Notes under the pieces: generated by a model
What the model was told of the DNA's origin: nothing
Databases searched by the model: none
Seen by the model: only the letters and a program-made list of their open reading frames with translations
In this document: piece by piece, positions 28,299-40,500 of the stretch
Position numbering within the stretch: position 1 is the stretch's first letter
Layout of the letters: the number at the start of each line of letters is the position of its first letter
Made by a program: the position numbers and the translations under genes
Source of the DNA: Pirellula sp. SH-Sr6A
GTDB taxonomy: Bacteria; Planctomycetota; Planctomycetia; Pirellulales; Pirellulaceae
DNA: 64,000 bases
Direction of reading: 5' to 3'
NCBI RefSeq assembly: GCF_001610875.1
Contig: NZ_CP011272.1
Span: forward strand, 2,895,988-2,959,987

Positions 28299-29651
28299 CT
28301 ATGGTTTTTTCGTCGAGTACTTGGAGTTGAAGAGATTGGGATCGAATGGATCCTTTTGAGATTTCAGCGTGTGCTTTCGTTCCAGTTGTTCGATCGCCTT
28401 CTCGAGATCGTTGATTTCCCCTGAGGTAAGTCCGACGGGGCCTTCGGCGGTTTTAGCGGGTCCCGACAATTTCGCGTCGCGGTCTTGCTGCTCATTCATT
28501 TCGCGCCACTGCGCGATTTTTTCCATGCGGCTCAACTCGGATCCTGCAGGAACGACAGCTGCTCCCCCCAGTGCGCTGGCACTTGGGTTTGTCGATGGAA
28601 GAGCTCGAACGGGTGAGCTTTCCACTGCCGATGCCAACTGCACTTCGGGCCCCGACGAAGCTTTCGATAGCTCCAGCGACTTGATCCACTGCGTGATCCT
28701 CTCCACGTGGATCCGTTCATCTTCTCGCTTCAATGGGTTGAAACTCGGATGCTTTTGCTCCCCATGCTCTTTGAGTGCATATCGAATCAAGTCACTATCG
28801 GTGGGGGATTGGATATCGACATAGCGAAGCACGTTTTCCAGGTTTTCAGCGGCAATTTCGGATGCTTGTTCGCCCGCAGCCTGTCGGATGTGGAAGACGG
28901 ACTTACCCGGCAATCCATGGCAACCTGCTTGCCCACACCGCCGCACCAACAGCGGGGAAATGTTGGACTGAAAGGCTTTCTTCACATAGCTTGGAATTCC
29001 GATCGCCAGATCGGGATCCATCGCCTTGGCACCGGATGCTTGGGGGGCCGAGGGGAGCAATGTGGCAGAAGCGAGCACAACTTCCGAATGCGTAGGATCG
29101 GCTGGGTTTCGGTTCGGCGCATCGGAGCGTTCTGGTTCTGTCTTGGACCCGTCTTGGATTCGTCCCCGCGCAGCACCTAGTTGCTTCTGTTGATTTGCGA
29201 GCATCGACTGAACTTGCTCCGAAGAGAGGATAGCCTCTTTCAGCTTGTGCTCCAATTGCCGGAGCTTGTTGGTCGGTTCTGCGATCTGCGAGAGTTGTTT
29301 GAAATGGAAGATCGCTTCGTCGATCATTTCTTGTTGGATGCACCATTCGGTCAAGTGCCAGTGCTCACCGGTTCCCCATTGCCGAGTGGACGCGACTTGC
29401 AGGTCGTACAAGGCACGTTTGGAGGGAGCCACGAATGCGACTTGTTTGCTCTCGATTTGGATCGAGCTACCGGTTCCCAGTCGAATCTCGAGGCGTTCCC
29501 CGACGGGCCGAACGACCCCGTGAAAGATACTGCCGTTGAAGAGCATCACATAGGATTGCTCGCTCGCGGATTGTCCGAAGGCGACGTTGCAGGCAGTCGA
29601 AGTCCACGCGATAGCGGCGGTGATCGAGAACAGGCGAACGAGACGAAACAT
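28299..29651 (-). CDS. Exported protein with single CX4CH cytochrome-like motif
   Basis: A 450-residue protein with a hydrophobic leader (FSITAAIAWTSTACNVAFG, 8-26). The N-terminal third includes a small beta-rich segment and a helical stretch with Glu/Leu/Lys periodicity (about 110-150). Near residue 240 is LLVRRCGQAGCHG, a C-x4-C-H arrangement in a cytochrome-c-like setting, as seen in other planctomycete PSCyt-type proteins rather than the usual C-x2-C-H. A polar, Ser/Ala-rich linker and a charged helical C-terminus follow. The role is unknown. A redox or heme-binding function is plausible but not shown. It sits between the sulfatase set and ffh on the same strand. Confidence 0.82.
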   Translation of the reverse strand: MFRLVRLFSITAAIAWTSTACNVAFGQSASEQSYVMLFNGSIFHGVVRPVGERLEIRLGTGSSIQIESKQVAFVAPSKRALYDLQVASTRQWGTGEHWHLTEWCIQQEMIDEAIFHFKQLSQIAEPTNKLRQLEHKLKEAILSSEQVQSMLANQQKQLGAARGRIQDGSKTEPERSDAPNRNPADPTHSEVVLASATLLPSAPQASGAKAMDPDLAIGIPSYVKKAFQSNISPLLVRRCGQAGCHGLPGKSVFHIRQAAGEQASEIAAENLENVLRYVDIQSPTDSDLIRYALKEHGEQKHPSFNPLKREDERIHVERITQWIKSLELSKASSGPEVQLASAVESSPVRALPSTNPSASALGGAAVVPAGSELSRMEKIAQWREMNEQQDRDAKLSGPAKTAEGPVGLTSGEINDLEKAIEQLERKHTLKSQKDPFDPNLFNSKYSTKKP

Positions 29652-29767
29652 TGCGATACTGTCCTGCGACAGCCCTCCCTGGGACTTGGACTGTAGTAGC
29701 CCTCCTTAAAACGTGGAGGTGGAACAGTAGCAAATCGTCTCTTTGAGAAGCAAGGGAGATGGGGCGG

Positions 29768-31240
29768 CTAGCTTTTCTTTTTCTTTCGGAGCAGTCGTTC
29801 TCGCTCTTTTTGAAGTTTATCCCGCTCTTTGGGGGTTAAGCGTTTGCCGGTACTCCCTTTGAGTTTCATTCCTTCCATGGGATTGAACGGATTCTGCGAC
29901 ATCATGCCCCGCATTTGATTGAGCATTTTCATTTTGTCGCCGACGTTTCCGGACGTAGCCATCTGCAGCATCGGTCCGATCATCTCGAACTGTTTGATCA
30001 GATCGCTAATTTGGTTCGGTTGGACTCCGCACCCTTTTGCGATTCGATTGCGTCGGGACGAGTCGATCACTTTGGGATTTTTTCGTTCTTCGGGCGTCAT
30101 GGCGTCGACGATACCGGTCAAGCGACGCATTTCTCGTTCGCTGTCGGTGTTCGCCATCATCTTCGAGATTTCACCCATTCCCGGCATCAGGGTGAGCATT
30201 TTGGTCATCAGCCCAGGTTTTCGCAGTTTCTGCATCATGTCGCGGAAATCGCCGAGGGTGAAGACCCCTTTGGACATCCGTTCCTCGAGCGCTTTGCGTT
30301 CCTTTTCGTCGATCAATCGGTGCGCTTCGCGGGCGACTTCGAGAATATCCCCCATCTCGAGGATTCGGCTCGCCATCCCCTCGGGTCGGAAGGGCTCGAG
30401 GGCATCGAGGTGTTCACCGGTGCCGATGAATTTGATCGGGACTTCGGTGACGGCTTTGACGCTGAGCAAGGCACCGCCGCGGGCATCACCATCTAGTTTC
30501 GTCATGATGACGCCGTCGAGCGAAAGCGCTTCGTTGAAGGCCTTCGCGCTGTTCACCGCGTCCTGTCCGGTCATACCGTCGACGACCAAGTAGACTTGCT
30601 GGGGCTGGACCGCTTTGTCGATCCGTTTGAGCTGGTCCATCAATTCCGCGTCGATGGCGAGCCGGCCCGCCGTGTCGAGGATGATGATGTCCGCCCCCGC
30701 CTCGCGGGCTGCGGCGATCCCCGCCTGGCAGACTTCCACCGGATCGGTGGCCCCGGCTTTGCTGAAGGTTCCGACGTTTAGCTGGCGGCCCAAGACGTGG
30801 AGTTGTTCGATGGCGGCTGGGCGTTGCAAGTCCGCGGCCACCAGGAAGGGCTTGAACCCCTTCTCTTTGATCAGCTGAGCTAATTTACCGCATGTCGTGG
30901 TTTTCCCGGCTCCTTGGAGCCCGCACATCATGATGCTATTGGCGGCACCCCGCTTGAGGGGGATCGCGTTGTCGACGGGCCCCAGAAGCTCCACTAATTG
31001 TTCGTAAACAATTTTGACGAGTTCTTCGTGCGGGCGGAGGGAGTGGATAACGCGGCGTCCGATGGCGGCGTTGGTAACGCGGTCCATGAACTCGTGAACG
31101 ACATCGACGTTCACGTCGGCTTCAATCATCGACTTTTCGACCATGGCGAGCCCTTCGCGCATGTTCGATTCGGTCAGTTTTCCTTTTCCACGGAGAGTTT
31201 GAAAGGCGGATTGGAGACCTTCTTGTAGTGACTGAAACAT
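29768..31240 (-). CDS. ffh: Signal recognition particle protein Ffh
   Basis: The GTPase of the signal recognition particle. It binds signal sequences and 4.5S RNA and targets proteins to the membrane through FtsY. The 490-residue product has the NG domain with P-loop GLQGAGKTT, then DTAGRL and TKLDGDARGG. The C-terminal M domain is methionine-rich (MLTLMPGMGEISKMM and MRGMMSQNPFNPMEGMK) and contains MTPEERKNPKVIDSSRRNRI, the RNA-binding helix-turn-helix. The basic tail ends RKKKKS. The frame extends 34 codons upstream, but family alignment puts the start at the MFQSLQEGL ATG at 31240. No strong ribosome binding site is seen there. Confidence 0.97.
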   Translation of the reverse strand: MFQSLQEGLQSAFQTLRGKGKLTESNMREGLAMVEKSMIEADVNVDVVHEFMDRVTNAAIGRRVIHSLRPHEELVKIVYEQLVELLGPVDNAIPLKRGAANSIMMCGLQGAGKTTTCGKLAQLIKEKGFKPFLVAADLQRPAAIEQLHVLGRQLNVGTFSKAGATDPVEVCQAGIAAAREAGADIIILDTAGRLAIDAELMDQLKRIDKAVQPQQVYLVVDGMTGQDAVNSAKAFNEALSLDGVIMTKLDGDARGGALLSVKAVTEVPIKFIGTGEHLDALEPFRPEGMASRILEMGDILEVAREAHRLIDEKERKALEERMSKGVFTLGDFRDMMQKLRKPGLMTKMLTLMPGMGEISKMMANTDSEREMRRLTGIVDAMTPEERKNPKVIDSSRRNRIAKGCGVQPNQISDLIKQFEMIGPMLQMATSGNVGDKMKMLNQMRGMMSQNPFNPMEGMKLKGSTGKRLTPKERDKLQKERERLLRKKKKS

Positions 31241-31530
31241 CCTGATTCCGTGAGGTGAACTGAGCGGGCGAAATGATTGATTTAGGTGATTTGGAACTTT
31301 TGGAGGAATCTTACCCTCCAAGGGTCGCATTGATTGCAACACCTCTAACGATTATGCAGCCTCAGAGGTAGCAAGTAAAGGAATTAAAACGACTTGCATT
31401 TCAGGAACTCGTTATCAAGTCGTAGTGATTCGTTGCAATGCGCTTGGGTCGAATTAGACTCGAAAATGCGGCTCATCCTAGAGCTCCTACTCGTTATTGC
31501 CCTGTTTTTGGCTCCTCAAGAGGTTCGTCA
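31241..31530. promoter_or_regulatory. Divergent intergenic region between ffh and the giant gene
   Basis: The 290 bp must carry promoters in both directions. I see no strong sigma-70 pair. An imperfect inverted repeat ACCTCT / AGAGGT lies at 31341-31346 and 31364-31369. AAGAGG at 31518-31523, seven bases before the ATG at 31531, is a clear ribosome binding site for the giant gene. A longer in-frame ATG at 31438 has no such site, which decides the start. Confidence 0.5.
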
Positions 31531-34500
31531 ATGACCACCGTCGGTACCGGAAGTGGTTCTTTCTCCAGCAATCATCCACGAAAAGACAGATCCAAGAAGC
31601 GCAAGCAGCATTTGGTTCGCAGGTCGTTGTTGGAATCTCTCGAAAGCCGCCAGTTGATGGCGGTAGGCCCTCAATTGATCGGTGTGCAGCCGAACGAGGG
31701 TGAGTTGATTTCGTTGACATCGGGAAATACGGGGGCGACGGTTCTGTCGTCGAGCCCTCGTGAGATCGTCCTGCGATTCGACGATTCGTCGGGGATCGAT
31801 CCGGCGACCCTTTCCGGAATTCAGGTCAAGCGTGCGGGGACGGACGGGATTCTCTCGTCAGCCTATTTGAGCACCGACTTGGGGACCAATGGTCGCGTGG
31901 TCCTCGACTTCAGCGCATCTCTTCCTGGGCAGCAAGGGAATGGGCTGGAGTTGGTCTTCACGCAAACGCAGCGCAGCAGTGGGATTGGGGGCAAGCCTGC
32001 GAGCTGGCCTGTGTTGAGCGTAACGGGCAACCGCATCAATATTCAGGTCAACACGCAACCCGGCTTCAAGACCACCGCTTCCGATTTGATCCGCGCGATG
32101 ACGGAAGATGCGACCGTCGCCAGCAAGGTTCTGGTCAAGCGATTGCGGGGTTCCGAATTTGAAATCATTTCTGACTTCGTTCCAGCAGGCCAAGTTCTGA
32201 CGCTGGACGGAGCGGATGCAGCCCGTGTATCGAGCAACTTGAACTCGGGCTCGAATACGCTCCAAGTGGAATTTTTGTCCGTTCTCCCCAGCTCGAGCGG
32301 TGGCGGAACGCAGGTTCAAGTCGTCTCTCGAGATTTCGGTGGTGAGGCAGCACCGGTCGTCACCGTTTCCGGAAACGTCGTGCGAGTCGAGGTCAACAGC
32401 AACTTCCGATTCTCGACGACCGTTTCGGAGTTGATCAATGCGATCAACAGTTCGAGCGATGCAAGTCAGTTGGTTCGCGCTCGTCTGGTTAGCGGCTCTC
32501 CAAGCACCCGCATCGGCGGCAATTCCACGACCTACTCCCCGTTGACGTTGGTAGGTGGCGACGATGTGGCCATTCAGCCTTCCTTCATCGGATTCGGTGA
32601 AACCGATCGAGAAATCGTTATCCGCTTCGCAGAATCGCTCCCCGATGACTTCTATTTGATCGATATTCTCGGAAGCGGGCCATTCGCATTGCGAAGCACC
32701 AACGGTCTTCCGTTTAACGGAGGGGTGAGCCGCAGCGTACGGTTTGACCTGGATCTTGGACCTACGGTGCAGTCGGTTGTTCCGCAGCCCGTTGTCCGTA
32801 ATTCCAACGGATCCCTGTCGCAGTTGCGAAATGTGGTCCATGTCTACTTCAACAACGACGATCTCAATCCAACCGAGGCGGTCAAGCCCGAATACTACCA
32901 GCTCGTTTACACCAACAACACGGTTTCGGGCGCCGACGATTTTGTCTACTTGCCAGTCGCGGTGAACTACGATGCGATCCTGAATCGATCCACGTTGACG
33001 TTCGAACGCAATCTGGATGCGTTGGTCCATCCGACGACAGGAGCGGTCCTGCCGATCACCGCGTTGCGATTGCGCATTGGCAACAACGAAGTACCAGCGG
33101 CCGGTGGAGTTGTGCAGGTGAACCCAGCGACCGATCCAGGCAGCCGCTTTGACTCGGCGACCGATCTCGGAGGAGGCTGGGCAGCGGGTGGTGGATCGAA
33201 GGCGGTGATTGTGGATTCGGAAATCCGAAACACGAACCCGTTCCCTCTCGACTTCCCTGGTGCCAACAACGAAGCCGGCAATCGTGACAACCGCTATCAG
33301 CAGCACGTCACACGTATCGATCAAAATGGCATCGCGGTAATCCCTTACAACTTCGCATCGGCTCTGGGAACTGCGAACAGCAGCGTCCAACTCAACGCGA
33401 TCACCGAGCCTCAAAAGGACTTGGTCCGCCAAATCTTCTCGCTCTATGAAAAGTACTTGGGAGTCCGATTCGTCGAGAGCGATTCCCTCGGCTTCACTGT
33501 AGCGGTGGGAGACATGTTGGCGATCAATCCGCTCACGGCCTTGACGCCAATCGAAGCCAATGCAGCGGGTGGTCTCACTTACGCCGCAGGGCCATTGGCC
33601 TCGAACCCTGCCATCTCAGCGGTCGTCATCGACATCCAAGATTTCAATACGGCAGATGACACGCTTTTCGGCACCGAGCTTTTCCGTTCGTTCATGCGAG
33701 GGATTGGCGTGTTGCTCGGACTGGGCAACGCAGACGAGTTGCCCCAGTCGACGGTCCAAAACAATTCACCGTTGAATCCTGCAGTTGCGGAAGGGGTCTT
33801 CCCAGGCACCCACGACATCGTGCACGGCCAAAATATTCTTCGCCCTGAAGGCAAGGATATCGATCTGTACCGCTTCACCCTTCCCAGCCAAGGGGGACAG
33901 ATCAACTTGGAGATTGCGGCGGAGCGACAATCCGATTCGAGCTTGCTCGATGCATCGATTCGTTTGTATCGCAATGAGGGGACATCGGCGGCTCCGCGAT
34001 GGGTGGAGATTGCAGCCAACGAAGATTACTTCAGCAAAGACCCACGAATCAGCTTGGATTTTGTACGAGGTGGCGAGTACATCGTCGGTGTGAGCGCTAA
34101 GGGCAACACATCGTACGATCCGAGCATTGAGGATTCGGGGTTGGGAGGGAAATCGGAAGGAAAGTACCAACTGCGTATCGACTACCGTCCCCCAGCCCCA
34201 GCTTCTTTGGTAGATGCCAATGGAGCCGCAACGCCACTGGATGGCGACGGAGACGGTCGTCCCGGCGGTGTGTTCAATTATTGGTTTGTTCCGACTCGCC
34301 CGGACCGAGCTACCTCGACTCCAGGCGTTCCCGATCTCTCGGCTTACACCATTTGGGTCGACAAGGCCGCGGTCACCGGCGGCAATGGAACTTTGGCAGC
34401 ACCTTATAACACGATCGCCGCCGCGCTGGCCAATGCCGACGCGATGTCGCGAGCGTTCCCGAACGGCGAACGGAATGTGGTAGTTCGGATTCTCGGTAAT

Positions 34501-37500
34501 ACCCAGAATCGAGCCTACGAAATCGGATTCAATCGCTTTGGTGCGGCGCTCGCCGACGGAGCGACATTCGATGTTCCGAAGAACGTGACGGTCATGATCG
34601 ATGCGGGCGCCATTATCAAGGTAGGCCGCGCACGCATCAGCGCAGGGAGCTCGACGGTCAGCGTGGACCGAAGCGGTGGCGCGTTGCAATTGCTTGGAAC
34701 CCCTGACACGAAAGTTATTGTTACCTCGATCAATGACACCGTGGGAATCGGAGTCAATCCGGATCGCACACCTCCTGCTCCGACTCCTGGGGATTGGGGT
34801 GGAATCGATTTCCGAAATCGGATCGATGGTAGCGACGAAACCCGTGCAGACCGAGAGAGAAACGGGCTGTTCCTCAATACGGTTGTTCACTCGGACATTC
34901 GATTTGGTGGTGGACAAGTCTTGGTGGATGGTGTCTCGCAAGTCATCACACCGATCCACATTGTCGATAGCCGCCCAACAGTCGCCAATAACCTGATCAC
35001 ACGAAGTGCCGATGCGGCGATGTCGGCGACACCTAACAGTTTCCGAGAAGACAATTTCTTGGACCCACGTTCGCAATCGACTGGATTCTTTGTTTCGGAC
35101 TACGATCGCGTCGGTCCCGATATCCACGGCAACCGGGTTGTGAACAACACCTTGAACGGTTTGTTCATTCGTACGCGAACCGGGGTAGCCGAGAATCCGG
35201 AGACCATTACCGTTTCCGCTCGGTTCGATGACATCGACATTCCCCACGTGATCGGTGAGAACTTGGTCATCGATGGTCGTCCTGGAGGCGGTATTCTCGA
35301 TGTGGCTGCTCCACCGGTATCCATCGTCACGTTGGCAACAGCAGGTGCAGGTAGTTTGGCGGCAGGGACGTATAACTATCGTCTGGTTTATGTCGACCAA
35401 GCGGGTAACGAAAGTCTCGCGTCCGTCCCGACATCGTCGCTGACGGTAGCTGCGAACGGTTCCATTCAGCTGAACAATCTACCTCCAATCAGTACCGACC
35501 TCCCTTATGTTGCTCGTCGCATTTATCGAAGCGATGCAACCGGTGGCGGAACCTATTCCTTCGTCGCCCAAATCAACGCCGTTTCGACCAGCTTCGTAGA
35601 TAATGGGACCGTGACCGGTGCCCCGCTCGCTGATCTTGCGGTGAAGGTCCGTTCGCGACTCGATGGCAGTTTGGTCGTCGACGGCGGAACCATTATCAAA
35701 GCACAAGGTGCTCGTATCGAGATCCGCAACGGCGGCAACTTGATGGCGGAAGGCTCCCCGGGGCTACCCGTTGTGATCACCAGTGTCAACGATTCCCGAT
35801 TTGGAATCGGTGGTACTTCGGACACAACAGGTTCGCAAAGCAACTTGGATCCCAAGCCTGGCGACTGGGGAGGTATTTTCGTTGGACACGGTAGCGCTGC
35901 TTCCTTGGACAATGTCCGTCTCGCCTACGCTGGGGGTACAACTCGGATCGAAGGTGGTTTCGCATCCTTCAATCCGATCGAAGTTCATCAGTCGGATTTC
36001 CGAATGGCGAATTCCCGTATCGAGTTCAGTCTCGACGGTACCGAAAGCGCGACCACCACGAGCCGAACAGGACGTGGAACCAATGCTCCCGCTGCGATTT
36101 TTGTTCGAGGTGCGCAGCCGATTTTGGTTAACAATCGCATCGCGGACAACGAAGGTGCAGCCATCAGCATCGACGTAAACTCCTTGAACTCGGACTTGAT
36201 CAATGATCCCGGCCGCATGACCGGTGGTATTGGTACCAAATCGGACTTCGTCGAGAATCAAGGGCCATTGGTTCGGGGTAACCGCTTGTCGCGCAACTCG
36301 ATCAATGGGATGCAGGTTCGTGGTCAAACTCTCACAACTCAAAGCGTGTGGGATGACACCGACATGGTGCACGTGGTCAGCGCCACGGTCACCTCGGATA
36401 ATCTCCACACCTATGGCGGATTGCGATTGAAGAGCTCCGCCAATGAAAGCCTAGTTGTCAAATTCGGTGGGGATTCCTCACTAGCAGGACTGAACGCCAC
36501 CGGAACACCGCTCGACTACTCCAACCGCATCGGCGGAAGCATCCAAATCGTTGGGCAACCGAACTTCCCGGTTGTCATGACTGCTTTGGCCGACGACTCA
36601 GTCGGTGCAGGGTTTGGTTTAGATGGTCGCCCCAACTTTGACACCGACAACAATGGAACATCCGGCTCGAGCGAGTCGATTGTCCGACTGCCAACCGGCC
36701 CCGAAGTCGACAACGGCATCCGCATCGACAATGACGTAAACGTCAACACCCCTGGTTTCTTCTCCGCGACGCCGGAGGTGGGCGGGAACATCAGTTTCAC
36801 CGGTACCTCGGGTATCACCGCCCAGGGTGCTAGTCAGTTGTTTGTGAATGCAAACGTCATTTTCGACTTCATCAACTACATCGATCTGGGTTCGAACGGT
36901 GGTGGCTTTGAACTGGCCAATACCACGATTACCCAACAGCCGACCCTTGTCTCTCCGGACTTGGTCGTCAGCGAAGGAACTTTTACAGGCAATAACAATG
37001 CTGTGGTTCGTTGGCGAATCGAAACCCGATTCGACAATGGCATCTCGAAAATGCTCAACACGTTGATTCTCGATAGCGATCAACCTTTGGGCGACATTTC
37101 GTTTGTGAACTATCTTGATGAGGACATCCAAAGTCCGAGCGACGATTTCTTGTATGTAGCGGGCACACCTGGGCAAGCGGATTTCCGCGCCTACACCATC
37201 GACAGTGCAGAGCGAATCGGCTTCTCGCACGGTGGTGTGTATCAAACCGGCACCGACCTTCAGAACGCGACCTACCTTGGCTGGGCTGCGGATCAATACC
37301 GCAATTTGGCCAACTCGATCGAGACCAACGGTACAACCTATAGCTTGGCAGGAAACATCAACACCGCCAATCTCCCGCCGATCAACGACCCTCTCCTGGG
37401 TCGAGTGTATGGCCTCTCCGATGTGACAACAGCATTCGCGTGGCGTGTCGAACCGAATGCGACTTCCGCTCGGATGACAAGCTTCTTGGAGCTGGTCCCG

Positions 37501-40500
37501 ACCGCGATCGAGAGACAAGCCACTCCGGGTTCCTGGTCGGGCGTCTCGATGCAGACATACTCCAACGATCGCAACGTTGCGGTCGTCACCGAGAAGGAAT
37601 CCGCACGAGCCAGCGCTCCATCCTCCAATGATCAACCGACGGGCGCCCAATATGTTGGTCAGCTCGCTCGCCAGATCAGTGGTGGGGATGAGAACGCACG
37701 GCTGGGATTTGAGATTCAGGGTTCGATCAACAAGCCTTCGGATGTTGACGTTTACAGTTTCACTGCAAACGGTCGCACCGAAGTGTGGTTCGATATTGAT
37801 CGAACCACAATGGGGCTTGATACGGTGGTCGAATTGATCGCCGCGGACGGAACGATTTTGGCTTTGTCGAACGATTCCTACTTAGAAGAAACCCAACCCG
37901 GAACGAATCCGCTTTATTCTACGTTGACCGGTAATTCGGCGAATCCGCTTCGCAAGAGTCCATTGTCGCAAGTCGCGACGACGGCAGCGGGCGAAGCGAG
38001 GGATGACTTCAGCACCAACTTGAAAGACGCTGGGTTCCGAGTCGTTCTCCCAGGTCAAGAGAACGTCGCTAGCTTGTACCACGTTCGCGTACGAAGCAGC
38101 AATCAGTTCCCCGGACAGCCTGTTGGAACACCTGCATTGAGCAATCCAGCATCGGTCGGACAGGGACGATCGCGTGGTTCTTACCAAATGCAGATCCGGC
38201 TTGGAGAAGCGCAAGAGTATCCAGGTTCGTCCGTCTCGCACGCGGACATTCGCTATGCGACCAACGGCATCACCCTCTCCGGGGTACCTCGTCATTCGCC
38301 GCTCGTGGGTGAGACCGCGGAAGTGGAGAATGCGAACGTCAACAACAACACGTTTGCAACAGCTCAATACCTAGGGAACATCCTCCAAACGGACCGCAGC
38401 ACCATTGCGGTTGCAGGTAGTCTCACTTCGAACACGGACATCGATTGGTATTCGTTTGACATCGATTATCAACAGCTTGTGTCACCTCTCGCAGAGTACC
38501 TTTCGACCATTTTCGATATCGATTACGCCGACGGCATCGGCCGCGCGGACATGTCGATGTACTTGTTCAACGCAGGTGGCAATCTGATCCATGTAGGGGA
38601 AGATAGCAACATCCTCGACGATCGCGCCACATCGCTTCGATCTGCCGATAACACCGATCTGGGACGCGGCTCGACCGGAACATTGGATCCCTATTTGGGA
38701 TCGGTAGAACTTCCGGCTGGCCGTTACTTCCTGGCCGTAACGAGCAAGACGCAGGTTCCGACGGTGATCGCAAACCGACTCAACCGCAATGCGACCGCGG
38801 ACGATTCGGGAGTGCGGGTTCAGCCCATCAATGGAGGGCAGTACATCGTCGAAGATCGGGTGGACAACCGACTGGGCAATGCAGCTCAAGGCCCGATTGT
38901 GCCTCAATTCTTGCCCGAGTCCTCTCGCGTGGAGTATATGCTCGGCGATGTTCCGATGTATCTCCTGCAAGAGATCTCCAACGGTTCTTCGCAGCTGTAT
39001 CTAGCCAATCCGTTCACCGGTGAACTCTCCAACTTTGTGGGGACAGCAGCCGGCGATATTCGCGATGTGGCCATCCGTCCGAACGGCGACATCCGCGGAT
39101 TCCGCGGTGCCATTGGCAACGTGCGCAATGACGCTTCGGCGGACTACATGCTGATCGATCCAGGGACAGGTGCCGCGGTTGCGAACGGTAACTTCGGTGT
39201 GACCACCCGACAGCTGGATGCCAACCTTCAGCTCGCAGATCAAAACGTCGGCTTGACCTTCCAAGCCGTAACATTTGCAAACATCAGTGGGTTCCAAGAA
39301 GCGGGATTTGTGGTTGCAAACCGAGCCCCGGGCAACGGCGTTCCAAGCACTCGCAATATCCTTTACCGGTTCAATCCCAATACGGGAGCCGGCGATAGCA
39401 CACCGGCTGCAGTGAATGCGTTCAATATCGTGACAGCTGGTAACCCTGATCCTCCCGATATCATTTTGGGGGCAGGTACGAGCGTTACGGAGCGAGGGTT
39501 TATTCAAACCTCCAATCCAGCAGCGGTTTCCACGAGCGTCGCGGTGACCGAGGCGACCCAAGTCCGCGCAGCGAACACGACGTCCTTGATTTCGGACGGC
39601 GATACGATCACGTTGCGGGCATTGCCAAACACGAACATCGTGTTCGAGTTCAATGCCGGTCCCGAATTGACTTTGCAATTCGATCCGATCAACAATCCGA
39701 CCCGCGTTCTCCTCGATGGCGACCAGTTCCTCATCGACGGAGTGACCTATCGAATCACCACCAATCCTGTTCCCCCGGTGATTCCGGGTGTTCGTTCGGT
39801 CTTTTATCAGCCGACGATGAACAACGAGCAGTTCGTCGCATCGTTGCGTCAAGTGATCGCGCCGGGGATTCAAATTGGTTTCGATGGCACTCGCGTCAAC
39901 TTCAGCGGTGCATTGACGGGATCCTTCGGGACGTTGGTTAGCCGTGGGGTCGCACGCGATCTCGGGTCGACCGGCAATGTAGGAAGCGGTCGTGTTGCAG
40001 TCAATTTCCTGGCGGAGGACACGGCAGCGACGATCGCAGTTCGTCTCGTGCAAGCGGTCAATTCGGCTGGTTTTGCTGGATTGTCGGCTGTTGCGAACGG
40101 AAACGTCGTGCAGTTCGTCAATGCGAATGTGATCGGTACCACAGGCAGTTCGCGGGCGATCGGCATTCCACCTGGAGGAGACATTACCGGTATCGCCCAG
40201 ATCGGCAATGCGCTCTATGCGGTCAGCAACCAAGGTGGTTTGTATCGCATACCGCAGTCCGCTTTGGAAGGGAACAACCCTGGCAACATCGCGACGTATG
40301 TTACTTCGTCGTTCAATCTGACCGGCATCCAATTCACGGGTCTCACAGCAGGGCCTCGAAACGCCGGTGGCGGACAGTACGAAGACGTCCTGTTCGGAAC
40401 CGACGCTGCGGGCAACATCTACGCGTTTGACACCAACGGAAACTTTGTCAACGTCTTTGCGAACGGCACCTCGCGTGTTTCGACGGGCATTTCGAATTTG

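Noticed and set aside
31858-33432. A 524-residue frame on the minus strand inside the giant gene
   Set aside because: The plus-strand frame has clear domains. The antisense product is low-quality (rich in Arg, no motif), as are similar frames at 33766-35400 and 39001-40575. They are by-products of codon bias in the giant gene.
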